Positions 9,848 to 17,826 of a DNA stretch of 64,000 nucleotides are shown here, piece by piece. Source of the DNA: Marinobacter pelagius (GTDB taxonomy: Bacteria > Pseudomonadota > Gammaproteobacteria > Pseudomonadales > Oleiphilaceae); contig NZ_FOUR01000007.1 in NCBI RefSeq assembly GCF_900114925.1, forward strand, positions 62,001 through 126,000, written 5' to 3'. Within the stretch, counting starts at the first letter, position 1; the number at the start of each line of letters is the position of its first letter. The position numbers and the translations under genes were made by a program. The notes under the pieces were generated by a model that saw only the letters and a program-made list of their open reading frames with translations, ran no database searches and was not told the origin of the DNA.

Positions 9848-9899
9848 ACTCTCACCTCTGATCCCGAAGGGGTGCTGATGGATTGCAATGAAGTGGCAT

Positions 9900-9941
9900 A
9901 GTATACCGATTCAGGGCCGGCTGAATAAGCCCTGAATCGGT
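9900..9941 (-). promoter_or_regulatory. Perfect 13-bp inverted repeat overlapping a candidate hom promoter
   Basis: The arms at 9905-9917 and 9929-9941 (ACCGATTCAGGGC and its complement) are perfect and separated by 11 bases. On the minus strand a -10-like TATACT lies at 9905-9900, and a poor -35 (TTATTC) at 9928-9923 gives 17-bp spacing, so the repeat would straddle the promoter of hom. There is no U-tract after the stem, which argues against a simple terminator. It could be an operator or an mRNA leader hairpin. Confidence 0.45.
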
Positions 9942-9953
9942 CAGGAGGTATGC

Positions 9954-9985
9954 AAAAAAACAGGGCGGGACCTGATGCCCGGCCT
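9954..9985 (-). terminator. Rho-independent terminator after dsbC
   Basis: Just downstream of the dsbC stop, on the minus strand, the sequence CAGGCCGGGC-N8-CCGCCCTG can fold with a small mismatch and is followed by seven T residues (9960-9954). This would separate dsbC transcription from the hom-thrC-recJ unit. Confidence 0.65.
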
Positions 9986-9991
9986 GGCAAC

Positions 9992-10735
9992 TTACAGGAG
10001 GCCGAGACCCTTGGCCAGGTTGTCCGCCGGCACGTAGCCCCGCACCATGTTGCCATCTTCCAGCAGGATGGCCGGTGTACCGGTCACCCCGACACGGCCA
10101 CCAAGGCGGTACTGCTCCAGCACAGGGTTGTCACAGCTGGCAGATTCTACCGACTTGCCGGACTTGGCGGCGTCCATGGCGGCTTGCTGGTCGTCGGCGC
10201 ACCATACTGAAACGTACTTGTTGAAGGACGGCGTGCCCGGGCCCGAGCGGGGGAAGGCATAGTAGTTGACGGTAATGCCGTAATCGTTGAGCTGGGGCAC
10301 CTCGTCGTGCAGCTTGCGGCAATAGGGGCAATCGATGTCGGTAAACACATTGATCACCGCCTTTTCGTCACCGTTGGCCGGATAACTGATCAGGCCCTCG
10401 GACCCGTAGCTCTCCATTGCCGCCACACGCTGACCAGCCCTGCCCTGTTCGGTCACATTGGCAATACCGTTTTCGGTGATCTTGAGCAGGTCGCCGGTCA
10501 GCAGGTACTGACCATCTTCGGTGGTGTAGATGGTCTCGCCGTTGTTGCTCTGCACTTCGTACAGACCTTCGGCCTCGGATTCGCGAACCGAGGAAACCTT
10601 CAGGCCAGGCACGGCCGTGGCCAGGCGCTCAGCAATGCGGTCCTCAACCTCTCCCGCTGCTGCGGTTGCGACAAACAGGCTCGCGACCAGCCCGGCCGCA
10701 ACTCCCAGCGGCTTGATATTCTTGGTGACGAACAT
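9992..10735 (-). CDS. dsbC: Periplasmic disulfide isomerase DsbC
   Basis: A 247-residue thioredoxin-fold protein with an N-terminal signal peptide (MFVTKNIKPLGVAAGLVASL, cleavage probably after ATAAAG) and an N-terminal dimerisation domain. The active site CPYC is at residues 136-139, and the cis-proline loop is GVTGTPAI near residue 220. It shuffles wrong disulfides in periplasmic proteins and is kept reduced by DsbD. I chose ATG 10735; upstream in-frame codons add a non-conserved extension before the signal peptide. It lies 124 bases downstream of xerD, a common gammaproteobacterial neighbour. Confidence 0.95.
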   Translation of the reverse strand: MFVTKNIKPLGVAAGLVASLFVATAAAGEVEDRIAERLATAVPGLKVSSVRESEAEGLYEVQSNNGETIYTTEDGQYLLTGDLLKITENGIANVTEQGRAGQRVAAMESYGSEGLISYPANGDEKAVINVFTDIDCPYCRKLHDEVPQLNDYGITVNYYAFPRSGPGTPSFNKYVSVWCADDQQAAMDAAKSGKSVESASCDNPVLEQYRLGGRVGVTGTPAILLEDGNMVRGYVPADNLAKGLGLL

Positions 10736-10859
10736 AGATGATTCCAGTCTGATAGCGTTGGGCCCGCATGGCATGGACGGACCGGGTTGACCCTCATTGC
10801 GACAAAGGGCCGGCGCAAAAGTTCAGCGAGGATAACACATACCCGGGCATCGCCAAGGC

Positions 10860-11762
10860 TCAGCCCCGGGGATGATGCTCCCGGTGCATGGCGTGCAGGC
10901 GCTGACGGGCAACGTGGGTGTAGATCTGGGTCGTGGACAGGTCCGAATGCCCCAGCAGCATCTGCACCACCCGAAGATCCGCCCCGTGGTTCAGCAGATG
11001 CGTGGCAAAGGCATGGCGCAGGGTATGGGGCGACAGATGCTTGTGGATACCGGCACGCACAGCATAGTGGCGGATCCGGTGCCAGAAGGTCTGCCGGGTC
11101 ATGGCCGCCGCCCGGTTACCCGGAAACAGGGCGTCACAGGGCCGGCCCTTGAGCAGTTCGGCACGCCCCTCCCGCATGTACCGGAGCAGCCAGTCCACAG
11201 CCTCTTCCCCCAGGGGCACCAGCCGTTCCTTGTCGCCCTTGCCGGTGATCCGGATCACGCCCTGGCGGATATTGACCTGGTCCACCCGCAATCCGGTCAG
11301 CTCCGACACCCGCAGGCCGCAACCGTACAGGATCTCGAGCATGGCCTTGTCACGGAGCTCCAGCGGAATGGAAATATCCGGTGCCGACAGCAGGGCCTCG
11401 ACCTCTTCTTCGGTCAGAGAATCGGGAAGCCGGCGCGGAAGTCTGGGACTGTCGATCCGCAGGGTCGGATCCTCGGCGATCACTCCCTCCCGCATCAGGA
11501 AACGGTAGAAGCGTCGAACCCCGGACAGGCGACGCGCGGCAGTGGAGGTCTTGACCCCCTCGGCCAGGCCCCGGGCCATCCAGGCCAGCAGATCCGTGCG
11601 CCTGGCGGCGGTGAGCATCGGGGCGCCCGGCTGCTGCTCCAGCCATTGCGCCAGGCGCGCAAGATCCCCCCGATAGGCTTCTCGGGTTTTCTCTCCCAGG
11701 CCATCTTCAAGCCAGAGGGCGTCGGTAAACCGACGGATGATAGCGTCGTCGTCAGGTCTCAC
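10860..11762 (-). CDS. xerD: Site-specific tyrosine recombinase XerD
   Basis: About 300 residues, as in E. coli XerD (298). It has the SAM-like N-terminal core-binding domain and the catalytic domain with the tyrosine-recombinase residues: Arg in GCGLRVSELTGL, Lys in TGKGDKERLVPL, HTLRHAFATHLL (HxxR), and the nucleophile Tyr in LLGHSDLSTTQIYTHV. With XerC it resolves chromosome dimers at dif. I prefer the GTG at 11762 (RPDDDAIIRRF); the in-frame TTG at 11783 lies inside the T-run of the rplS terminator and has no ribosome-binding site. The next gene is dsbC. Confidence 0.93.
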   Translation of the reverse strand: MRPDDDAIIRRFTDALWLEDGLGEKTREAYRGDLARLAQWLEQQPGAPMLTAARRTDLLAWMARGLAEGVKTSTAARRLSGVRRFYRFLMREGVIAEDPTLRIDSPRLPRRLPDSLTEEEVEALLSAPDISIPLELRDKAMLEILYGCGLRVSELTGLRVDQVNIRQGVIRITGKGDKERLVPLGEEAVDWLLRYMREGRAELLKGRPCDALFPGNRAAAMTRQTFWHRIRHYAVRAGIHKHLSPHTLRHAFATHLLNHGADLRVVQMLLGHSDLSTTQIYTHVARQRLHAMHREHHPRG

Positions 11763-11782
11763 GGTACCGGTTCCCGGGCACA

Positions 11783-11812
11783 AAAAAGGCAGCCCCTCGA
11801 GGCTGCCTTTTT
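11783..11812 (-). terminator. Terminator after rplS
   Basis: AAAAAGGCAGCC, a six-base loop and GGCTGCCTTTTT make a GC-rich hairpin with an A-run on one side and a T-run on the other, so it can work in both directions. It lies 25 bases past the rplS stop and just ahead of xerD, ending the rpsP-rimM-trmD-rplS operon. Confidence 0.9.
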
Positions 11813-11837
11813 AACTGGCCCTTTGACGGTTCGTCAA

Positions 11838-12194
11838 TCAGCCCAGCTTTTCCTTGATGCGAGCTGCCTTACCAGACAGGTCACGCAGGTAGTACAGCTT
11901 GGCCTGACGTACGTCACCACGACGCTTCACGCTGATGCTGTCGATCAGCTTGGAGTAGGTCTGGAAAGTACGCTCTACACCAACACCGTAGGAAATCTTG
12001 CGCACGGTGAAGGAGGAGTTCATGCCACGGTTGCGCTTGCCGATAACCACGCCTTCGAACGCCTGCAGACGCTCACGGTTACCCTCGGTTACGCGAACCT
12101 GAACGACCACGGTGTCACCCGGCGCGAACGCAGGGATTTCCTTGGTCATCTGTTCTGCTTCAATTTGACTGATGATGTTGTTCTTGCCGCTCAT
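11838..12194 (-). CDS. rplS: 50S ribosomal protein L19
   Basis: A 118-residue protein from ATG 12194 ([16 protein letters not shown]) to the typical basic C-terminus KAARIKEKL. The L19 signature with [13 protein letters not shown] is present near residues 68-80. L19 sits at the 30S-50S interface. The longer in-frame extension upstream is not conserved in the family, so I start at the methionine matching known L19 proteins. It is the last gene of the rpsP operon and is followed by a terminator. Confidence 0.97.
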   Translation of the reverse strand: MSGKNNIISQIEAEQMTKEIPAFAPGDTVVVQVRVTEGNRERLQAFEGVVIGKRNRGMNSSFTVRKISYGVGVERTFQTYSKLIDSISVKRRGDVRQAKLYYLRDLSGKAARIKEKLG

Positions 12195-12231
12195 CGTAAT
12201 GCTCCTGATACCCAATCTCTCAATGCCCTGA

Positions 12232-12978
12232 TCACTCAGAGACACCCGGTTCATTCAAAATTTCTTCCAGCAGCTCACGCTCTTCGTCCGTAAGCACCCG
12301 CTTCTCCAGCAGGTCGGGGCGCCGCTCCCGGGTTCGCCTTAACGACTCCTTGAGCCGCCAACGCCGGATCTGCTCGTGGTGACCGCCCAAAAGAACTTCC
12401 GGCACCGCCTGACCTTCGTAAACTTCGGGCCGGGTGTAGTGCGGACAATCCAGCAATCCGTCGGCAAAGGAATCCTGCTCTGCCGACTGCGCATGACCCA
12501 GCGCTCCGGGGATGAGGCGTGTCACCGCATCAACAACGACCATGGCCGCCAGTTCGCCACCGGAAAGAACAAAATCACCCAGTGACACTTCCCGATCGAC
12601 TTCCGTCGAGATCAGGCGTTCATCAACACCCTCGTAGCGCCCCGAAACCAGAATCAGTTGCTGCGCCTCCGCAAGGGATTCAACAACAGACTGAGTCAGG
12701 GTTTCTCCCTGGGGCGACAGGTAAACCACACAGGCTTTACCGGGTGCCGCCTCCCGAGCCGCATGAATGGCATCCCGCAGGGGCTGTATTTTCATCAGCA
12801 TGCCGGGACCGCCACCGTATGGCCGGTCGTCTACCGTGCGGTGACGATCATGGGTGAATTCCCGGGGGTTCCAGCTCTCGAAGGTCAGCAGACCTTCCCG
12901 AACCGCCCTTCCGGTTATCCCGTAATCCGTAACCGCACGAAACATTTCCGGGAACAGACTGACAGCGCCAATCCACAC
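12232..12978 (-). CDS. trmD: tRNA (guanine-37-N1)-methyltransferase
   Basis: A 248-residue SPOUT-class methyltransferase that makes m1G37 in tRNAs reading CCN, CUN and CGG codons, preventing +1 frameshifts. The start [13 protein letters not shown], the segment [20 protein letters not shown] and the trefoil-knot motif [12 protein letters not shown] are all present, and [19 protein letters not shown] is near residue 180. The start codon is GTG, 3 bases after the rimM stop, so the two are probably translationally coupled. Confidence 0.97.
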   Translation of the reverse strand: MWIGAVSLFPEMFRAVTDYGITGRAVREGLLTFESWNPREFTHDRHRTVDDRPYGGGPGMLMKIQPLRDAIHAAREAAPGKACVVYLSPQGETLTQSVVESLAEAQQLILVSGRYEGVDERLISTEVDREVSLGDFVLSGGELAAMVVVDAVTRLIPGALGHAQSAEQDSFADGLLDCPHYTRPEVYEGQAVPEVLLGGHHEQIRRWRLKESLRRTRERRPDLLEKRVLTDEERELLEEILNEPGVSE

Positions 12979-12981
12979 CCG

Positions 12982-13509
12982 TCAGAACTCCGGATCCCAG
13001 TCAACAACCAGCCGGTTGCCAGCCAGATCCACTTCCCGGACGACCTGATCCGGCAGATAGGGAATCAGCCGCTCGCGCTGGTCTGCCGAGTCCCGGGTGG
13101 CGCGCACCACGAGGACATCGTTGGACCCTGTTTCCATAAGGTGATGAACCTTGCCCAGGTTCAGCCCCTCAACCGTGAAAACCTCCAGGCCTTCCAGCTG
13201 GTACCAGTAGTATTCGCCACTGGGCAGCTCCGGCAGCTCTGCCGTCGGGACCAGGATGTCTGCGCCACTGTATGTGCGCGCAACTTCACGGTCATCAATA
13301 CCTTTAAGCCTGACGACGATCCCCTGCCCCTGGCGGCGACCCTCCTCAAGCCTGGCCGGAATCCTCTTACCGTCCAGGACCAGCGTCCAGTCCGGGTAGT
13401 TAAGGATTCCTTCCTTGGGGTCAGTGTAGGAAAAGACCTTGAGCCATCCCTTGACCCCAAACACCGAGGTAATCCGGCCGATCACAGTTTCCTGCGAATT
13501 CTGTGTCAT
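12982..13509 (-). CDS. rimM: 16S rRNA maturation factor RimM
   Basis: A 175-residue two-domain protein: an N-terminal beta-barrel starting VIGRITSVFGVKGWLKV and a C-terminal PRC-barrel with EYYWYQLEGLEVFT near residue 100. RimM binds S19 and helps mature the 30S head. It lies between rpsP and trmD in the standard four-gene ribosomal operon. Length matches the family (about 175-185). Confidence 0.97.
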   Translation of the reverse strand: MTQNSQETVIGRITSVFGVKGWLKVFSYTDPKEGILNYPDWTLVLDGKRIPARLEEGRRQGQGIVVRLKGIDDREVARTYSGADILVPTAELPELPSGEYYWYQLEGLEVFTVEGLNLGKVHHLMETGSNDVLVVRATRDSADQRERLIPYLPDQVVREVDLAGNRLVVDWDPEF

Positions 13510-13536
13510 GCCATAAACCCCGGTTTCAGTACTGTC

Positions 13537-13776
13537 TTACTCAGCAGCCTTCAGCAGCTGGGCAACGCGCTCGCTGGTCTGTGCGCCCTGACCGAGCCAG
13601 AATTCGACACGATCACGATCCACACGCAGACGCTCTTCCTGGCCGCGTGCGACCGGGTTGAAGAAACCAACGCGCTCAATAAAACGACCGTCGCGGGATT
13701 TGCGGCTGTCGGTGACTGTCAGATGGTAGAACGGGCGCTTCTTGGAGCCGCCACGAGCCAAACGGATTGTTACCAT
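13537..13776 (-). CDS. rpsP: 30S ribosomal protein S16
   Basis: A 79-residue protein, [19 protein letters not shown] and on to the conserved [16 protein letters not shown]16 is an early assembly protein of the 30S body. An in-frame upstream start would add 15 residues not seen in S16, so ATG 13776 is used. It is the first gene of the rpsP-rimM-trmD-rplS operon; the 5' region (13777-13894) should hold the operon promoter, but I cannot place it firmly. Confidence 0.97.
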   Translation of the reverse strand: MVTIRLARGGSKKRPFYHLTVTDSRKSRDGRFIERVGFFNPVARGQEERLRVDRDRVEFWLGQGAQTSERVAQLLKAAE

Positions 13777-13894
13777 TTCGACCAATATCCTGTTCTGTTG
13801 TACGAACTTTGTACGATTCACGCCTGCCGGAGACGGCTGACGCGAAGACCCATACTCGAAAGGGGCGCTATTCTATGCTAAAAAAGCGCCAAAG

Positions 13895-13925
13895 AAAACA
13901 GGGAAACCAGCTGTTTCCCCGTTTT
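13895..13925 (-). terminator. Terminator after ffh
   Basis: AAAACAGGGAAAC and GTTTCCCCGTTTT pair around a five-base loop with one mismatch, 14 bases past the ffh stop. On the minus strand the right flank continues TTTTCTTT. It separates ffh from the rpsP operon. Confidence 0.75.
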
Positions 13926-13939
13926 CGGCATAAGGCTTT

Positions 13940-15325
13940 TTACATACGGCCAAACGGGGGCATCCCGCCACCGCCGCCGGGCGGCATCATACCACCCATG
14001 CCGCGCATCATGTTGGCCATTCCGCCTTTCTTGCCAAACTTTTTCATCATCTTCGACATCTGCTTGTGCTGCTTGAGCAGACGGTTCACATCCTGGATCT
14101 GCGTGCCGGAGCCCGCCGCAATACGACGCTTGCGGGAGTTGTTGATGACATCCGGATAGCGGCGCTCCTTGGGTGTCATCGAGCAGATAATGGCTTCCAT
14201 CTGGCCCAGCGACTTGTCATTGACCTGCTGCTGCGCCATCTGGGCCATCTGCCCCATTCCCGGCAGTTTGTCGAGCAGGCCACCAATGCCGCCCATGTTC
14301 TTCATCTGCTGCAGCTGATCCCGGAAATCCTCGAGATCGAACCCCTTGCCCTTCTTGATCTTCTTGGTGAGCTTCTGGGCCTTCTTCTGGTCCAGCTTGC
14401 GCTCGGCCTCTTCAATGAGAGACAGCACATCGCCCATACCCAGAATCCGGGAAGCCACCCGATCCGGATAGAACGGCTCCAGGGCATCGGATTTTTCGCC
14501 GACACCGAGGAACTTGATCGGTTTGCCGGTGATATGACGGACTGACAGGGCGGCACCGCCCCGGGCATCACCATCGGTCTTGGTGAGCACGACACCGGTC
14601 AGCGGCAGGGCATCATTGAAGGCCTTGGCGGTATTGGCCGCGTCCTGACCGGTCATGGAGTCGACCACGAACAGGGTTTCGACCGGCTTGACCGCCTGAT
14701 GCAGGCGACCAATCTCGCCCATCATCTGTTCATCGACGTGCAGACGACCGGCGGTATCGAGAATCACAACATCTATATGCTTCTTGCGCGCCGCGCCGAT
14801 CGCACCCTCGGCGATATCCACCGGATCCTGGTCCGCCGTGCTCGGGAAGAACTCGACACCCACCTCGCCGGCCAGGGTCTCCAGCTGCTTGATCGCGGCC
14901 GGACGATAGACGTCGGCACTGACCACCATCACCGATTTTTTCTGGCGCTCTTTAAGGAAGCGGGAAAGCTTGGCCACCGTGGTGGTCTTACCCGCACCCT
15001 GCAAACCCGCCATCATGATCACGGCAGGCGGCTGAACCGAGAGGTTGAGGGACTCATTACCCTCACCCATCACCCGCTCAAGCTCCTGCTGGACAACCTT
15101 GACGAACACCTGACCCGGGGTCAGGCTGCGCTGGACTTCCTGGCCAACTGCCCGCTTGCGAACTCCCTCCACGAAGTCTTTGACCACTGGGAGGGCAACG
15201 TCCGCCTCGAGCAAGGCCATGCGCACTTCGCGCAGGGTATCCTTGATGTTGTCATCGGTCAGTCGCGCCTGACCGGTAATCTTGCGCAAACTGCCGGAAA
15301 GCCGGTCCTGGAGATTTTCAAACAT
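13940..15325 (-). CDS. ffh: Signal recognition particle protein Ffh
   Basis: A 461-residue GTPase that, with 4.5S RNA, delivers nascent inner-membrane proteins to FtsY. It has the N domain, the G domain with the P-loop GLQGAGKTTT near residues 104-113, DTAGRLHVDE near 190-199, and TKTDGDARGGAAL near 247-259. The methionine-rich M domain at the C-terminus (MSKMMKKFGKKGGMANMM and a GGGGGMPP tail) binds the RNA and signal peptides. It is divergent from the ypjD-like gene, a common pairing. Confidence 0.98.
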   Translation of the reverse strand: MFENLQDRLSGSLRKITGQARLTDDNIKDTLREVRMALLEADVALPVVKDFVEGVRKRAVGQEVQRSLTPGQVFVKVVQQELERVMGEGNESLNLSVQPPAVIMMAGLQGAGKTTTVAKLSRFLKERQKKSVMVVSADVYRPAAIKQLETLAGEVGVEFFPSTADQDPVDIAEGAIGAARKKHIDVVILDTAGRLHVDEQMMGEIGRLHQAVKPVETLFVVDSMTGQDAANTAKAFNDALPLTGVVLTKTDGDARGGAALSVRHITGKPIKFLGVGEKSDALEPFYPDRVASRILGMGDVLSLIEEAERKLDQKKAQKLTKKIKKGKGFDLEDFRDQLQQMKNMGGIGGLLDKLPGMGQMAQMAQQQVNDKSLGQMEAIICSMTPKERRYPDVINNSRKRRIAAGSGTQIQDVNRLLKQHKQMSKMMKKFGKKGGMANMMRGMGGMMPPGGGGGMPPFGRM

Positions 15326-15506
15326 GCGTCTCTTCCGTACCCCGGAAATAAAATGTATACCGAATCAAAGAGCCAGACGGGCCGCCTTGATTCCTGTTGC
15401 ATAATCGCGACATTATAACCAGACTATCGCCCTGAAACGACCAACCCGGTCAAATCGGCTGACAAACAGTCGCTTATCCAGCCAGTAGAGTAGTAATAAG
15501 GAAGTC

Positions 15507-16313
15507 ATGGGAACGCTGATTCTCGCGGTCACCTCTCTCTTTTTATACAGCGTTGGTACCGCGCTGCAGGCGCTCCATTTCCGTGGACGGGTGCAAAGCA
15601 ACCTGGCCATCACCACCCTCATCGGGATGCTGGCGCTGACCAGCCACGGCCTGCTGATTGCCCAGACGGTCTACTACGACGGTGGCTTCGACCTCAGCTT
15701 TTTCAAAAGCTCGCTACTGATCTCGTGGCTGATCGTCTTCCTTTTATTGGGCCTTAATCTCAGAAAACCAGTCCAGAGCCTTTTTCTTGGCGTGTACCCG
15801 CTCGCGGCACTGACCATCCTTCTGGTGCTGATCACCCATACGCCTTCCCGACTGGTTTCGGGACAAAGCTACGGCATGCTGTCCCACATCGCGTTATCGG
15901 TGACAGCCTACAGCCTGTTTACGCTGGCGGCCATCCAGGCCATCCTGCTGTACTTCCAGAACCGCCAGCTCAAGCACAACTACAACAGCCTGCTGGTCCG
16001 CAATCTGCCGCCGCTGCAAACCATGGAGTCACTGCTTTTCGAGATGGTCTGGGCCGGGGTGGTGCTACTGGTGCTGGCGATTGTCACCGGGGCCCTGTTT
16101 ATCGAGGACCTCTTCGCCCAGGACCTCGCCCACAAGACGGTGTTTTCCCTGCTGTCACTGCTGGTCTTTGTGGCCCTGCTGATCGGTCGATACACCCAGG
16201 GGTGGCGCGGCATGACTGCCAGCCGATGGACCCTGGCCGGCTGCATTCTCCTGATGCTGGCCTTTTATGGCAGCAAGTTTGTCCTTGAACTGGTGTTCCA
16301 CCGCGGGGGCTGA
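15507..16313 (+). CDS. ypjD: YpjD-like inner-membrane protein, cytochrome c assembly (CcsA/HemX) family
   Basis: A 268-residue protein of about eight transmembrane segments, beginning TLILAVTSLFLYSVGTALQA. It carries family histidines in transmembrane contexts (LLITHTPS is replaced here by VLITHTPSRL near residue 110; SHIALSVTAYSLFTLAAIQA near 130). It belongs to the CcsA/HemX integral-membrane family that includes haem-handling proteins; the role of YpjD itself is not established. Start ATG 15507 is preceded by AAGGAAG. Divergence from ffh and a following CorC-like gene is the conserved gammaproteobacterial order. Confidence 0.85.
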   Translation: MGTLILAVTSLFLYSVGTALQALHFRGRVQSNLAITTLIGMLALTSHGLLIAQTVYYDGGFDLSFFKSSLLISWLIVFLLLGLNLRKPVQSLFLGVYPLAALTILLVLITHTPSRLVSGQSYGMLSHIALSVTAYSLFTLAAIQAILLYFQNRQLKHNYNSLLVRNLPPLQTMESLLFEMVWAGVVLLVLAIVTGALFIEDLFAQDLAHKTVFSLLSLLVFVALLIGRYTQGWRGMTASRWTLAGCILLMLAFYGSKFVLELVFHRGG

Positions 16314-16398
16314 AAGGCCAACCGGATCCACCCGCTTGACACCTGACCGGAACAAAACCTATTTTCCCAACTTGTCAGTAAAATAAGGACCTCATCCT

Positions 16399-17688
16399 TT
16401 GAACGAAACATCGCTCACCGCGCTGTTTGCCCTCCTTGTTGCCCTCATCTGCCTGTCGGCCTTCTTCTCGAGCTCGGAGACCGGCATGATGTCGCTGAAC
16501 CGGTATCGGCTGAAGCATATGGCCAAGACCGGCCACAAGGGTGCCAGGCGGGCCCAGGGACTGCTCCAGCGAACTGACCAGCTGATCGGGGTCATCCTCA
16601 TCGGCAACAACTTCGTCAATATCCTGGCCTCATCCATTGCCACCGTTATCGCGATCCGGATCTGGGGTGACGCGGGTATTGCCATCGCCACCCTGCTGCT
16701 GACCATCGTCATCCTGATTTTCGCCGAGGTAACCCCGAAAACCCTGGCGGCCCTGTTCCCCGAGAAGATCGCGTTCCCGGCCAGCTACATCCTTGGCCCG
16801 CTGCTCAAGATACTCTACCCCATAGTCTGGGCGGTCAATCTCTTCACCGGGCTGATCCTCAAACTGCTCAAGGTGTCTCCGGAGGACGCCGCCTCCGAAC
16901 ACCTCAGCCGGGAAGAACTGCGCACCCTCGTCAATGAGGCCGGCGCCCTGATTCCCGCCAAGCACAAGGATATGCTGGTCAGCATCCTTGACCTGGAAAA
17001 GGTGACCGTGAACGACATCATGGTGCCCCGGAACGAAGTGGTTGGTGTCGACCTGGACGATGACACCGACACCATCCTCCGGCAGCTCAGAAGCAGTCAG
17101 CATACCCGGCTGCCGGTGTTCAAGGGCGACATCAACAACATCCAGGGTATCCTCCACCTGCGCAGCGCTTCCAAGCTGGTCCAGCAGGACGAGATCAACA
17201 AGGCAATGATCATGCAGCTGTGCCAGGAGCCCTACTTCATTCCGGAGAGCACTCCGCTCAATACCCAGCTGATCAACTTCCAGAAGGGCAAGCGCCGCTT
17301 CGGTATCGTCGTGGATGAGTACGGGGATGTGCTCGGGCTGGCGACGCTAGAAGACATTCTCGAGGAAATCGTCGGGGAGTTCACCACCGATTATGCCGCC
17401 ACCAGCCCGGACATCATCCCCCAGGACGACGGCACCTTTATTATCGATGGCACGACCGCCGTTCGGACGATCAACAAGACCCTGGGCTGGAAACTGCCGA
17501 TTGACGGGCCGAAAACCCTCAACGGCCTGATCACCGAAACCCTGGAAAACATCCCGGACACCAACGTGTGCCTGAAAGTTGATGGTCACCGGGTAGAGGT
17601 GCTCCAGATCAAGGACAACGTGGTCAAGGCCGCTATAGTGCACCCCCGCAAGCGAAAAAAGCGGTCTCTGCACCTCGGCAGTCGCTGA
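16399..17688 (+). CDS. CorC/HlyC-family membrane protein (CNNM/DUF21, CBS pair)
   Basis: A 429-residue protein with an N-terminal DUF21/CNNM membrane domain of three to four helices (about residues 1-180, containing CLSAFFSSSETGMMSLNRYR). Two CBS domains follow, beginning VNDIMVPRNEVVGVDLDDD near residue 205, and then a CorC_HlyC domain (about residues 340-420). It resembles E. coli YfjD. CNNM proteins are linked to Mg2+ or Co2+ transport or resistance. The start is TTG 16399 with AAGGAC upstream. It follows ypjD by 85 bases. Confidence 0.88.
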   Translation: MNETSLTALFALLVALICLSAFFSSSETGMMSLNRYRLKHMAKTGHKGARRAQGLLQRTDQLIGVILIGNNFVNILASSIATVIAIRIWGDAGIAIATLLLTIVILIFAEVTPKTLAALFPEKIAFPASYILGPLLKILYPIVWAVNLFTGLILKLLKVSPEDAASEHLSREELRTLVNEAGALIPAKHKDMLVSILDLEKVTVNDIMVPRNEVVGVDLDDDTDTILRQLRSSQHTRLPVFKGDINNIQGILHLRSASKLVQQDEINKAMIMQLCQEPYFIPESTPLNTQLINFQKGKRRFGIVVDEYGDVLGLATLEDILEEIVGEFTTDYAATSPDIIPQDDGTFIIDGTTAVRTINKTLGWKLPIDGPKTLNGLITETLENIPDTNVCLKVDGHRVEVLQIKDNVVKAAIVHPRKRKKRSLHLGSR

Positions 17689-17694
17689 ATTTTT

Positions 17695-17723
17695 TTGACA
17701 AGGCTCTCAGGATGGCGTTTATT
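17695..17723 (+). promoter_or_regulatory. Candidate sigma-70 promoter for the DUF1631 gene
   Basis: A perfect -35 (TTGACA, 17695-17700) is followed by a 17-base spacer and a -10-like TTTATT (17718-17723). The start codon of the next gene is about 100 bases downstream. The -35 is strong and the -10 matches 4 of 6 positions. Confidence 0.5.
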
Positions 17724-17826
17724 CATGTTAATGTACGGCAAATTGCGGTAAATTTAACCAACAACGAGAACACATGGAGTTCCAGCTCGGTCATGTATCC
17801 GGTTAAGGCGTAGACAGGAGAAGGCC

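Noticed and set aside
11762..11783. A longer xerD starting at TTG 11783.
   Set aside because: This start falls within the T-run of the rplS terminator and has no ribosome-binding site; the GTG at 11762 better fits XerD length.
10872..12293. A 473-codon plus-strand open frame across xerD and rplS.
   Set aside because: It crosses the rplS terminator and two conserved minus-strand genes; it has no domain similarity.
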